Assembly (NCBI RefSeq): GCF_000258765.1
Contig: NZ_AJLT01000025.1
Span: 1-64,000 of the forward strand
Direction of reading: 5' to 3'
Length of the DNA stretch: 64,000 nucleotides
DNA from: Gillisia marina
Lineage (GTDB): Bacteria; Bacteroidota; Bacteroidia; Flavobacteriales; Flavobacteriaceae
Part shown: in pieces, positions 35,818 through 43,892 of the stretch
Layout of the letters: every line of letters begins with the position of its first letter
How positions within the stretch are numbered: position 1 is the first letter of the stretch
Program-made: the position numbers and the translations under genes
The notes under the pieces: generated by a model
What the model saw: only the letters and a program-made list of their open reading frames with translations
What the model was told of the DNA's origin: nothing
Database searches by the model: none

Positions 35818-37938
35818 ATGGCAGTATTAAATAAAATTAGACAACGGTCTGTTTTCCTTATCATCATTATTGCATTGGCATTATTCTCATTCGTTCTTGC
35901 CGATGTGATTCGTAATGGAGGCTTAAGCTCACAAAAATCACAAAATGTGGTGGCAACCGTTAATGGAGAAGAGATAAGTAGAGAAGATTTTGCCAGACAG
36001 GTAGATGCTTACCAACAAAACATGGGACCTAATGCAACTACTTCTCAGGTTGTAAATCAGGTTTGGGATTTAAAACTTCGTGAAGTTGTTTTACAAGAAG
36101 AGTTTGAAAAGCTTGGAATTAATGTAGGTGAAGCTCAGGTAAGACAATTGCTTCGTCTTCAATTAGCTCAAAATCCAAATTTCGTGAACGAAGCTGGAAT
36201 GTTCGATGAGAACAAACTGCAGGAATATGTAGCAAATTTAAAAGCTACTTCTCCGCAAGCATATAATCAGTGGGTTGCTTACGAGAATTCTATAGCAGAA
36301 AATGCAAAGGAAAATATCTACTATAATATGGTTAGAGCCGGAATTGGAGCTACCTTATTAGAAGGAGAGCAAGCTTATAAAATGGAGAACGATAACATCG
36401 ATCTTAAATTTGTACAGTTGCCATACGCTAGTATTCCGGATTCTGAAGTAAGTGTTTCTAAAGATGAGATTAAAGATTATGTGAAGAAGCATTCAGAAAG
36501 ATTTCAAGTAGAGAAAACTAGAGATATTCAATTTGTATTCTTCCCTGAAGAAGCATCTAAAGAAGACGATAGTGAAGCAAAAACAGTAGTTGCAAGTGTT
36601 CTTAACAGTAGAGTTGAATTCAATTCAGCTTCTAACAAGAACGATACATTGCCAAGCTTTAAAGAAGCAAGTGATGTAGAAGCATATGTAAATCTAAATT
36701 CAGACATTCAATATCAGGATAGAATTTTATTCAAAAGTGATTTAAAAGGATCTTTCGCCGACCAGATTTTTAATTTAAATGAAGGTGAAACTTACGGACC
36801 TTACAAAGAAGGTGGATATTGGAAAGTGACTAAAATGGTTGAAGCTGTTCAAATTGCAGATTCTGCAAAAGCAAGCCATATTATGATCTCTTGGAAAGGT
36901 TTGCCAACTGCTGCTGAAACTTTAAGAACTAAAGAAGAAGCAAAAGCACTTGCAGATAGTATTGCCGGAGTTGTAAGAAAGGACAAAGCAAGTTTTGAAG
37001 CTTTAGCGGCTCAATATTCAGGAGATATCGCTTCAAAAGATAAAGGAGGAGATCTTGGATTTTTTAGACCTGGTTCTATGATCAAGAATTTCAACGACTA
37101 TGTTTTCAATAATAATAAGGGAGAAATCGGAGTTGTAGAATCTGATTTTGGATACCATGTTATTTCTATTGAAGATAAAACTGCTGAAGAGCGCGGTGTG
37201 AAACTGGCGACTATTGCTAGAGAGATCGAGCCATCAGAAAAATCTTTGAATGACCTTTACACGAAGGTTACTAAGTTTGAGATCGCTGCAAAAGATAAAG
37301 ATTTTTCGGAAGTTGCTAAAACCGAGAATTATGAAGTGAAAACCGTAAAGGGAATGAAAGTTTTAGACGAGAATATTCCTGGAGTTGGAGCTCAAAGAAG
37401 AATTGTACAATGGTCTTTTGAAGATGATGTAAAAGCTGGAGATGTTAAGAGATTTGAAGTTCCCGGAGGATATGTTGTAGCGCAAGTTACGGCTGTAAAA
37501 AAGAAAGGTGTAATGTCATCTGAAGAAGCATCTGCAACGGTAACACCTATCTTATTAAAGGAGAAGAAAGCGAAACTTTTAAAAGAAAAGGCAGAAGGAG
37601 CATCTTTAGCTGAAATCGCTAAGAATAATGGTGTAAGTATTCAAACTGCAAGTGCAATCAATTTAAACAACCCTACTTTAGCGGGTGCGGGTAATGAACC
37701 GGCAGTTGTTGGAGCTGCATTTTCTTTGAAACCGGGAACGGTAAGCAAACCGATCTCTGGAGATAAAGGAGTGTATGTAGTGGAAGTGGTTGCTTTAAAT
37801 GCAGCACCAAAAATGGATTCTTATAAGAGCTTTGCAATGAGAGAAGCTTCACAAAGAAGACAAGCTGTAGTTTCTAGAGTGTTTGAAGCTTTAAAAGAAA
37901 ACGCAGAGATCGAGGATAACAGAGCTCGTTTCTACTAG
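35818..37938 (+). CDS. Periplasmic peptidylprolyl isomerase (PpiD/SurA-like)
   Basis: Membrane-anchored isomerase and chaperone of 706 aa. One membrane segment near residues 12-32 (SVFLIIIIALALFSFVLADVI), a SurA_N-like helical region (~45-170), a parvulin domain (~345-455, marked by KASHIMISWKG, GGDLGFFRPGSMIK and SDFGYHVISIED), and a second, degenerate C-terminal part. Such proteins help newly exported outer-membrane proteins fold. A strong terminator follows. Confidence 0.88.
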   Translation: MAVLNKIRQRSVFLIIIIALALFSFVLADVIRNGGLSSQKSQNVVATVNGEEISREDFARQVDAYQQNMGPNATTSQVVNQVWDLKLREVVLQEEFEKLGINVGEAQVRQLLRLQLAQNPNFVNEAGMFDENKLQEYVANLKATSPQAYNQWVAYENSIAENAKENIYYNMVRAGIGATLLEGEQAYKMENDNIDLKFVQLPYASIPDSEVSVSKDEIKDYVKKHSERFQVEKTRDIQFVFFPEEASKEDDSEAKTVVASVLNSRVEFNSASNKNDTLPSFKEASDVEAYVNLNSDIQYQDRILFKSDLKGSFADQIFNLNEGETYGPYKEGGYWKVTKMVEAVQIADSAKASHIMISWKGLPTAAETLRTKEEAKALADSIAGVVRKDKASFEALAAQYSGDIASKDKGGDLGFFRPGSMIKNFNDYVFNNNKGEIGVVESDFGYHVISIEDKTAEERGVKLATIAREIEPSEKSLNDLYTKVTKFEIAAKDKDFSEVAKTENYEVKTVKGMKVLDENIPGVGAQRRIVQWSFEDDVKAGDVKRFEVPGGYVVAQVTAVKKKGVMSSEEASATVTPILLKEKKAKLLKEKAEGASLAEIAKNNGVSIQTASAINLNNPTLAGAGNEPAVVGAAFSLKPGTVSKPISGDKGVYVVEVVALNAAPKMDSYKSFAMREASQRRQAVVSRVFEALKENAEIEDNRARFY

Positions 37939-37957
37939 TCTTTAAAATATTATATTT

Positions 37958-37990
37958 AAAAAGCTCTTGATCTTATCAAGGGCTTTTTTT
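37958..37990. terminator. Bidirectional terminator between isomerase and mercury-type operon
   Basis: AAAAAGCTCTTGAT at 37958-37971 pairs with ATCAAGGGCTTTTT at 37975-37988 (one G-T pair), loop CTT, and then T to 37990. The complementary strand also ends in T, so it can end the convergent operon. Confidence 0.88.
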
Positions 37991-38071
37991 GTTATACTAA
38001 TAAAATTAATATATCAGGTGCACATGAGCATAGCATTTTTTAGAAGAGATCTTTCTTTTATTTCAGGCTCC

Positions 38072-38278
38072 CTAGCAACACGTTTTATTTTCCTGAATGG
38101 GTGGGCAAGGAAGGCTTCCATAAGTACAATATACGCAGCAATCACCTTCTTTAGGCTTTAGAATTTGCTTGCAACTTTTACATTCGTAAAAGAATTGACA
38201 AGCATTTGTTGGCATTTCCTCTTTCTTTTCAGATCCGCAGTGCGGGCAAGTGATTATTGATTCTAATATAGTTTTCAT
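38072..38278 (-). CDS. GDCCVxC domain small protein
   Basis: Cysteine-rich protein of 68 aa with zinc-ribbon-like CPHCGS and ECKSCKQ pairs and the signature GDCCVYCTYG, then CPPIQ. The group is known as GDCCVxC domain (seleno)protein; in some bacteria one of these cysteines is selenocysteine, here it is cysteine. It commonly accompanies mercury-resistance genes and may bind metal. It is the last gene of the operon, 12 bases after the reductase. No exact role is known to me. Confidence 0.82.
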   Translation of the reverse strand: MKTILESIITCPHCGSEKKEEMPTNACQFFYECKSCKQILKPKEGDCCVYCTYGSLPCPPIQENKTCC

Positions 38279-38290
38279 TGTAATTTTTAA

Positions 38291-39637
38291 TTAAAGCATA
38301 TGTGGGATATCAGAAGCCAATGTGGGATAGGAAAATATCATGGTCTTTAGATCGTTAATTTTCATTTTAGTTTTAATTGCCATCGCAAAAATATTAATCA
38401 CTTCTTCAGAATGAGGTCCAATTAAATGAGCGCCAAATATTGTTTGCTCATCTTTATCAATAATTATTTTGAAGGCATACTCTTGAACATTTAAGCGTCT
38501 CGCATTAAACCAATCTTTAGCTTCCTCATAGTTTACCTGAACGTTGAAGCCTCTTTCTTTGGCTTTTTTTTCATTTAAACCAACAGATGCCATACTTGGC
38601 AAGGTAAAAACCACAGTTGGCATTGGGGGATAATTTACTTCCTTAGAATTCCCTTTAATAATATTTGAAGCAGCGGTATGGCCTTCTAAAACAGCTACGG
38701 GGGTTAAAGGAAGTCCTTTAGAGTCTGCTGCATCTCCCGCAGCATAGATGTTTGGATTAGAAGTGCTTTGTAAAAACTCGTTGACGTTAATTCCCTTTTT
38801 TGTGAACTGAATGTTGGCTTTTTCTAAATTTAAGTTGAATATGGCAGGAAGTCTACCCGCAGCGCTGAAAACAGCTTCTGTATCGAAATGATTAATTTTA
38901 TTTAGGGATGTCCCTTCAACTCGATATTGGTTTTTATCTTTTATAATGCCGGTCACTTCTGTTTCCAATATAAGTTGAATACCTAATTGTTTGGTAGCGG
39001 CAATCAAGTGTCTTACAATATCTTGATCGAATTTTTCCAATGGTTTCTTTCCACGATGAACTATAGTTACTTTAGAGCCACAACGAGCTGCAATATGAGC
39101 AAATTCAAAAGCTATGTAACCACCACCTATAAACAATATAGATTTCGGTAATTCTTTCAGATTTAAAAAATCTGTACTTGACATTGCATATTCACCACCT
39201 TTAAAATCCAATTCTCTTGCCTTAGCACCAGAGGCAATTACGAATTTTTCAGATTTGATGGTTTCATCACCTACTTGTAAAGTATTTTTAGTTACAAACT
39301 TGGCTGAAGAATGATAGATATCAATTCCCTTATGTTTATATCCTTTTTCAATTTTTTGGGGCATCGCATTTACAAAGGATTGTTTAAAGGTCATGATGTC
39401 TTCCCAATTAATAGTGGGGATAGTATCAATTCCTTTATCTTTTAACCTTGTGGCAAAATCTCTAACCTCAGTGGCGCCTATAATTACTTTTTTAGGATCG
39501 CAACCTCTTAAAGCACAGGTGCCGCCGTATGGTAATTCATCAGTTATTCCAACGCTTAAACCCTTGGACGCACATTTATTAGCAACGGTCATACTTGCCA
39601 TTCCCGAACCTATAATGAATACATCATACTTTTTCAT
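38291..39637 (-). CDS. MerA/glutathione-reductase-like flavoprotein
   Basis: FAD- and NAD(P)H-dependent disulfide reductase of 448 aa. The FAD site is IIGSGMASMTVANKC near residues 7-22, the redox pair is in GGTCALRGCDPKKV near 38-51, the NAD(P)H site is FIGGGYIAFEFAHI near 168-181, and AAGDAADSKGLPLTPVA is near 296. The likely reaction is reduction of a metal ion or disulfide, by analogy with mercuric reductase. Differences from classic MerA are the absence of an N-terminal metal-binding domain and of the C-terminal vicinal cysteines (it ends ...SDIPHML), so mercury reduction is not proven. Confidence 0.78.
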   Translation of the reverse strand: MKKYDVFIIGSGMASMTVANKCASKGLSVGITDELPYGGTCALRGCDPKKVIIGATEVRDFATRLKDKGIDTIPTINWEDIMTFKQSFVNAMPQKIEKGYKHKGIDIYHSSAKFVTKNTLQVGDETIKSEKFVIASGAKARELDFKGGEYAMSSTDFLNLKELPKSILFIGGGYIAFEFAHIAARCGSKVTIVHRGKKPLEKFDQDIVRHLIAATKQLGIQLILETEVTGIIKDKNQYRVEGTSLNKINHFDTEAVFSAAGRLPAIFNLNLEKANIQFTKKGINVNEFLQSTSNPNIYAAGDAADSKGLPLTPVAVLEGHTAASNIIKGNSKEVNYPPMPTVVFTLPSMASVGLNEKKAKERGFNVQVNYEEAKDWFNARRLNVQEYAFKIIIDKDEQTIFGAHLIGPHSEEVINIFAMAIKTKMKINDLKTMIFSYPTLASDIPHML

Positions 39638-39643
39638 TTCAAT

Positions 39644-40267
39644 CTAATCTTTAGTAGTAACAACTTTGTAGCCTGTACTGTTTATAGCTTTAATAACGGC
39701 GGCTTCATTTGTTTTTGTTTTGTCATACTCAACGACTGTGTTTGAATTGTCATAACTTGCTTTGACAGAGATGATTCCCTTTAATTTATTAACTTCACTC
39801 TCCACATGTGCTTCACAACCTAGACAAGTCATCCCAAATACTTCAAAGATTTTTTTCTCGATTTTTGATTGTGATACAATTACTATTTCCTTATTAGGCT
39901 GACTATAAAATATGTTTGAATAATAGGGAAACGCTAGCATTAGGATAGCAAATAAACTTATTAAAAACAGAAAGAATTTAGACTTCCAAAATGAAGGTTG
40001 TATGTCATCATCACAAGCGCAATCTATTTCTGCCTTAGTCTTTGGTTTTAATTTTTGATACCAAGCAAATCCTAATACTAATAATGTTAGACCTATTAAA
40101 TAAGGTCTAAACGGCTCCATCCAAGAGAATGTAGATGCAACGCCACTCGTTCCTGCAACAAGTGCGAGGATAGGTGTAATACAACATAAAGAAGCAGCTA
40201 GTGCTGTTAACGTGGCTGCAAAAGCTACTTTGTTAGACTTGTTTTGAGTAGACTCCATTTTAAGCAA
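39644..40267 (-). CDS. MerTP-type mercury transporter
   Basis: Membrane protein of 207 aa fusing a MerT-like transporter with a MerP-like metal-binding domain. The first membrane region contains the cysteine pair in LAASLCCITPIL (~residues 24-31), a cytoplasmic loop holds IDCACDDD, and the C-terminal HMA domain carries GMTCLGCEAHV near residue 144. The gene starts 7 bases inside the ArsR end (overlap) and ends 6 bases before the reductase, so all four genes are one operon. It would take Hg(II) in for reduction. Confidence 0.85.
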   Translation of the reverse strand: MLKMESTQNKSNKVAFAATLTALAASLCCITPILALVAGTSGVASTFSWMEPFRPYLIGLTLLVLGFAWYQKLKPKTKAEIDCACDDDIQPSFWKSKFFLFLISLFAILMLAFPYYSNIFYSQPNKEIVIVSQSKIEKKIFEVFGMTCLGCEAHVESEVNKLKGIISVKASYDNSNTVVEYDKTKTNEAAVIKAINSTGYKVVTTKD

Positions 40268-40631
40268 TTTTTTTAGATGATTTTATCGTTGTGAAAATGT
40301 TGTTTAATACTTCAGTTTCACTCTTAACCAAAGAATAATAAAGCGTTTGACCCTCGCGCCTTGAGATTATAAAGCCAGCATCCTTGATTTTACGAAGGTG
40401 TTGTGAAATGGCTGGAATGCTCATATCTAAAATATCTGCTATATCGCAAGGACATAATTCCTGCTCCATATTCAACAGAAAAAGAATTTTTAAGCGCACA
40501 TCGTTTCCGGCAATAGACAATAATTTCGTCATATTTTTAAAACTGCTCTCCATACTGTTAAGTGTAGATTTACAATTGAGTAGTTGTTTATGATCAGCTT
40601 GAGCACGCGTACAAGTTATTTCTAGTTTCAT
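40260..40631 (-). CDS. ArsR/SmtB family metal-responsive repressor
   Basis: Winged-helix repressor of 123 aa. The metal site is likely ELCPCDIADIL near residues 57-67, with the recognition helix MSIPAISQHLRKIKDAGFI following; extra cysteines lie near the N-terminus (EITCTRAQ and LLNCKS). It is the first gene of the mercury-type operon, which in many bacteria would be headed by a MerR protein instead. An inverted repeat overlapping its promoter (40668-40691) is a good operator. Metal binding would release it and induce the operon. Confidence 0.88.
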   Translation of the reverse strand: MKLEITCTRAQADHKQLLNCKSTLNSMESSFKNMTKLLSIAGNDVRLKILFLLNMEQELCPCDIADILDMSIPAISQHLRKIKDAGFIISRREGQTLYYSLVKSETEVLNNIFTTIKSSKKIA

Positions 40632-40648
40632 AATAAAGAATTAAAAAT

Positions 40649-40680
40649 CAAATGTATAATAATTCGCTTATTTAAGCAAA
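40649..40680 (-). promoter_or_regulatory. Promoter of the mercury-type operon
   Basis: On the minus strand TTTG (40677-40680), 20 bases, then TACATTTG (40649-40656), a full match to the Bacteroidota consensus. The -7 box lies 17 bases before the arsR-type start codon. Spacing equals that of the tRNA-Phe promoter. Confidence 0.75.
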
Positions 40681-40691
40681 TACTTAAATAA
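40668..40691. promoter_or_regulatory. ArsR-type operator
   Basis: TTATTTAAG-CAAATA-CTTAAATAA, perfect 9-bp arms around a 6-base centre. The TTTG -33 element falls in the centre, so a bound repressor would block RNA polymerase. It lies 37 bases upstream of the repressor start. Confidence 0.75.
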
Positions 40692-40879
40692 TAACTCATT
40701 TTCTTTTTTAAATATTCTTCTGGGTTGCTTAATGTTGTCTTAGTTCCTGTTATTCATTCAGGTAAGAATCAGATATTAAATTTTTTTATTCAATCTAGCA
40801 TGTAACAAAGTGTAATATTTGATTAAGAAATGCTGGCTCATTGTTTGATGATAATTGAAAGAATTAACCAAAAAACCAA

Positions 40880-41419
40880 ATGAAACCACTTTTACTCGTA
40901 TTTTTCTTATTGCTTTTTACTTCTTGTATTCCATTAAAAATTGCTCCAAAAATTGAGGAGGAAAAACTAATAGTGGCTAAAAAATTTAAAAGATCCCTAC
41001 CCAAAAAGCATTCGTATGTTTTTGAGGATCCAAAAGATGCAGATGAATTCTATAATTATATAAATACTAAATATGAGTTGCATCATGAAGATGTTGAATA
41101 TAATGTACCGGTATTGATTAATGAAAACGAGTATTTTCTTTCATTTCACGAGGTAGAAAGAGTAACGAAAACAATCAATTTACTTCCATTTATGATCGAT
41201 GGAGGACTTGAATCTAAGGGATATTCTCCGGTATTCGAAGATGATCATTCTACACTTAAAGGATATTGGTATATCGTATTAACGGTATCAGATTCAGAAA
41301 TGAATGATTGTTTGAACCCGGAATTTGCCAATAGGCAGGAGGTTTTAGCTTTTCTTAAAACTGTAAGATTGGAGTATCTTGGAACTACAAACTATATGAA
41401 TGCACTTTTTAGAAAGTGA
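40880..41419 (+). CDS. Lipoprotein of unknown function
   Basis: Lipoprotein of 179 aa, lipobox FLLLFTSC with Cys16. The mature part is charged and has no family I recognise; it contains a YVFEDPKDADEFYNYINTKY block and ends NYMNALFRK. It stands alone on the plus strand and is convergent with the mevalonate genes. Its codon use looks like that of its neighbours. Confidence 0.75.
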   Translation: MKPLLLVFFLLLFTSCIPLKIAPKIEEEKLIVAKKFKRSLPKKHSYVFEDPKDADEFYNYINTKYELHHEDVEYNVPVLINENEYFLSFHEVERVTKTINLLPFMIDGGLESKGYSPVFEDDHSTLKGYWYIVLTVSDSEMNDCLNPEFANRQEVLAFLKTVRLEYLGTTNYMNALFRK

Positions 41420-41449
41420 TATTAACTTAAAAACAAAAGTTTGTGAGTA

Positions 41450-42373
41450 TTACAAAATCATTTCCATGTATGGGATAATGGTATTGTAACCCTTCTCTTT
41501 AAAGTAATTCATGTCCGCTTCCTTCCCTGTTACTAAGATGAAGTCGCCACCCCAGCCCCCAAGACTTTTTATAGCTCCCGGATAATCTGGAAAAAGCTCA
41601 GATTTCACCTTTGGAGTATTTATAATTTTGGAAATAAGAGTTTCGTGGATCTCAATTAAAAGTTTAAACTCACTCAAAGACTCGCAAGTAAGAAACTGAC
41701 TGGTTAAGCTCGAGATTTTGGCGATATTTTTTTGCAATTCGGCTTTAGACTGCTTTCTGTAATGTTCGATAGAATCTCTGCTGTTTTGTTTCCTGTTAAG
41801 ATGTACAAAGTATAATTCATCTTTGAAAGCCGGATCAAAATCTACATTCAACACATTGCTTTTTTCTTTTGTGCGCTCGTAAGTGATCGCGTTGTGGTGT
41901 TGTGCGGCTGCAATATCATAACCGCTGCCACCAAAAGTTAGCTCTAATAATTTAAAAGCGTCAATTTTAAACCACTGTGCGATATTGTTAATTAAGGTAG
42001 AGGAAGTTCCTAGTCCCCAATTCTTGGGGAAATCAAGCTGTGTTGTTACATTGAATCCAGTAGAATTTTTAAGCAAATTAGGGTTTAATGAATTTGCTGT
42101 TCGTAAAATTTTTAAAAGATATTCTTCTTCTGATATAGATTTTGCTAATGAAGAAATATCCGGTTTTAAAAGCAACTCCTCGAGTTCGAAAAAAGCTTCA
42201 AGCCACTTTTTGTTGTCATTATTGAAAGCAATCCAGTGTATTCCTTGCTTGGATATTTCTTCTACATTTAAGCTTTGGCCATATTTTGTTGGAAGCGCAA
42301 GAGAAATTGCGCCATCTAAAACAACATATTCTCCCGTAATTAATAATTTTCCGTTACTTCGAAACTTAGTCAT
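41450..42373 (-). CDS. GYDIA family GHMP kinase (mevalonate pathway)
   Basis: GHMP-superfamily kinase of 307 aa. The N-terminus SNGKLLITGEYVVLDGAISLALP resembles mevalonate kinase; the phosphate loop is WGLGTSSTLINN near residues 118-129; GGSGYDIAAAQH near 151-162 is the GYDIA signature. Its neighbour, HMG-CoA reductase, 12 bases upstream, places it in the mevalonate route to isoprenoids; it would phosphorylate mevalonate or a later intermediate. Confidence 0.88.
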   Translation of the reverse strand: MTKFRSNGKLLITGEYVVLDGAISLALPTKYGQSLNVEEISKQGIHWIAFNNDNKKWLEAFFELEELLLKPDISSLAKSISEEEYLLKILRTANSLNPNLLKNSTGFNVTTQLDFPKNWGLGTSSTLINNIAQWFKIDAFKLLELTFGGSGYDIAAAQHHNAITYERTKEKSNVLNVDFDPAFKDELYFVHLNRKQNSRDSIEHYRKQSKAELQKNIAKISSLTSQFLTCESLSEFKLLIEIHETLISKIINTPKVKSELFPDYPGAIKSLGGWGGDFILVTGKEADMNYFKEKGYNTIIPYMEMIL

Positions 42374-42385
42374 AAATCCAGTTTC

Positions 42386-43702
42386 TTAATTTCTTATTCG
42401 CTCTAACTGTTCTGCAACGCTACTGTGAGTAACTGTATGTTTTTTGAAATAATGTAAAAGCTCTTCCTTTTCTCCCGGTGTGGCATTCTGAGAATTTAAG
42501 ATATTCATTAAATGCATTTTCATATGCCCTTGTTGGATCCCATTTGTCACTAAAGACTTCACAGCGGCGAAATTTTGAGCTAAACCTACAACAGCAACAA
42601 TTTCCATTAACTCTCTAGCAGATGGCTTCTGAAGGATTTCTAAAGCAACCTTTACTAAAGGATGGAGATTTGTGAGTCCGCCAACGGTGCCTAATGCTAA
42701 TGGGATTTCCATCCAGAATTTGAAAATGCCATTTTCTACACTAGCGTGTGTTAGGCTGGAATAAGATCCATCTTTGCAAGCATAGGCATGAATTCCCGCT
42801 TCCACTGCTCTAAAGTCGTTTCCAGTGGCTAAAACAACGGCATCTATCCCGTTCATGATTCCTTTATTGTGAGTAACGGCACGATAAGGTTCTACTTCAG
42901 CAATTTTAATAGCGGTTAAAAAGTTATCGGCAAAAGCATCATGAGAAATATGGTTGTCATCATACAACTCTGAAACCGGACAAGAAACTTCAACTTTTAC
43001 TAAACATTCCGGTACAAAATTGGAAAGTATGCTCATAATCACTTCCACCTGTTTTTCTTCAACATTGAAATCTTGAAATTTAGCAGCTTCTTCTTTCAAC
43101 GTATCTGCAAATTTTTCTAAACAGGAGTTTATAAAATTCGCCCCCATAGAATCCTTGGTTTCGAAAGTGCAGTGTAATTGAAAATAATCATCAACCAAAT
43201 CGGTTTTGTCCAATAATTCTATTTCTAGCACACCACCTCCACGTTTTCGCATATTCTTAGTAATGCTGCTAACAGCATCGAAAAATGCACTTTTTGATGC
43301 TTTAAAAAATTGATTTAATTTCTCATGGTCCCCATTATAAATAAAATGAACCTGTCCATTTTTTATAGTGTTTTGAACCTCCACTTTAAAACCTCCTCGG
43401 GTTTGCCAGAATTTCGCAGCCTTACTTGCAGCAGCGATCACAGAACTTTCTTCGGTAGTCATGGGAATTGCCATTAGCTTCCCATTAATTAAAAAATTAG
43501 GAGCTATACCGAAGGGTAAATAAAAATTACTGAGGGTATTTTCTGTAAATTCCTCATGCAGTTGTTGCACTGCATCATTTTCATTCCAATACTGTTTTAA
43601 AACTTTTTCAGAATTTTCAGAATCTTGTAGGTATGTTTTTAGCAACCAGTCAATTTTTTCTTCCTTCTTCAATTTGGAAAAACCGGTAATGGGTGTGATC
43701 AT
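42386..43702 (-). CDS. Class II HMG-CoA reductase
   Basis: Reductase of 438 aa for hydroxymethylglutaryl-CoA and mevalonate. Motifs are DSMGANFINSCLEKF near residue 193, HNKGIMNGIDAVVLATGNDFRAVEA with the catalytic Lys, GTVGGLTNLHP and, near the end, GHMKMHLMN with the catalytic His. Class II enzymes use NAD(H) and are often called degradative, but in Bacteroidota they make mevalonate. I use ATG 43702 (MITPITGFSKL); the frame is open to 43792, but those 30 residues look unlike the family. Confidence 0.9.
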   Translation of the reverse strand: MITPITGFSKLKKEEKIDWLLKTYLQDSENSEKVLKQYWNENDAVQQLHEEFTENTLSNFYLPFGIAPNFLINGKLMAIPMTTEESSVIAAASKAAKFWQTRGGFKVEVQNTIKNGQVHFIYNGDHEKLNQFFKASKSAFFDAVSSITKNMRKRGGGVLEIELLDKTDLVDDYFQLHCTFETKDSMGANFINSCLEKFADTLKEEAAKFQDFNVEEKQVEVIMSILSNFVPECLVKVEVSCPVSELYDDNHISHDAFADNFLTAIKIAEVEPYRAVTHNKGIMNGIDAVVLATGNDFRAVEAGIHAYACKDGSYSSLTHASVENGIFKFWMEIPLALGTVGGLTNLHPLVKVALEILQKPSARELMEIVAVVGLAQNFAAVKSLVTNGIQQGHMKMHLMNILNSQNATPGEKEELLHYFKKHTVTHSSVAEQLERIRN

Positions 43703-43892
43703 TTGATAATAGATTTGTGCTTCAAAGATACAATTACTGCTCTTATTGAGGAAACAAGTCTTCTTGCAAAAAGTAGAAATGAATTCTGGCAAGTGTTTTG
43801 CTTTAACATACTATTAGTATTTAACACCTAAAAACGGCTTTTTTTGCTGAATTTTTAGTAAACTTGGCCTACAAAATTTATTTTAAACATTT

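Noticed and set aside
38072-38278. Selenoprotein form of the GDCCVxC protein
   Set aside because: All expected positions are cysteine codons and no UGA is present in the frame.
41985-42389. 134-codon open frame on the plus strand within the GHMP kinase gene
   Set aside because: Antisense shadow of a gene with clear family motifs.
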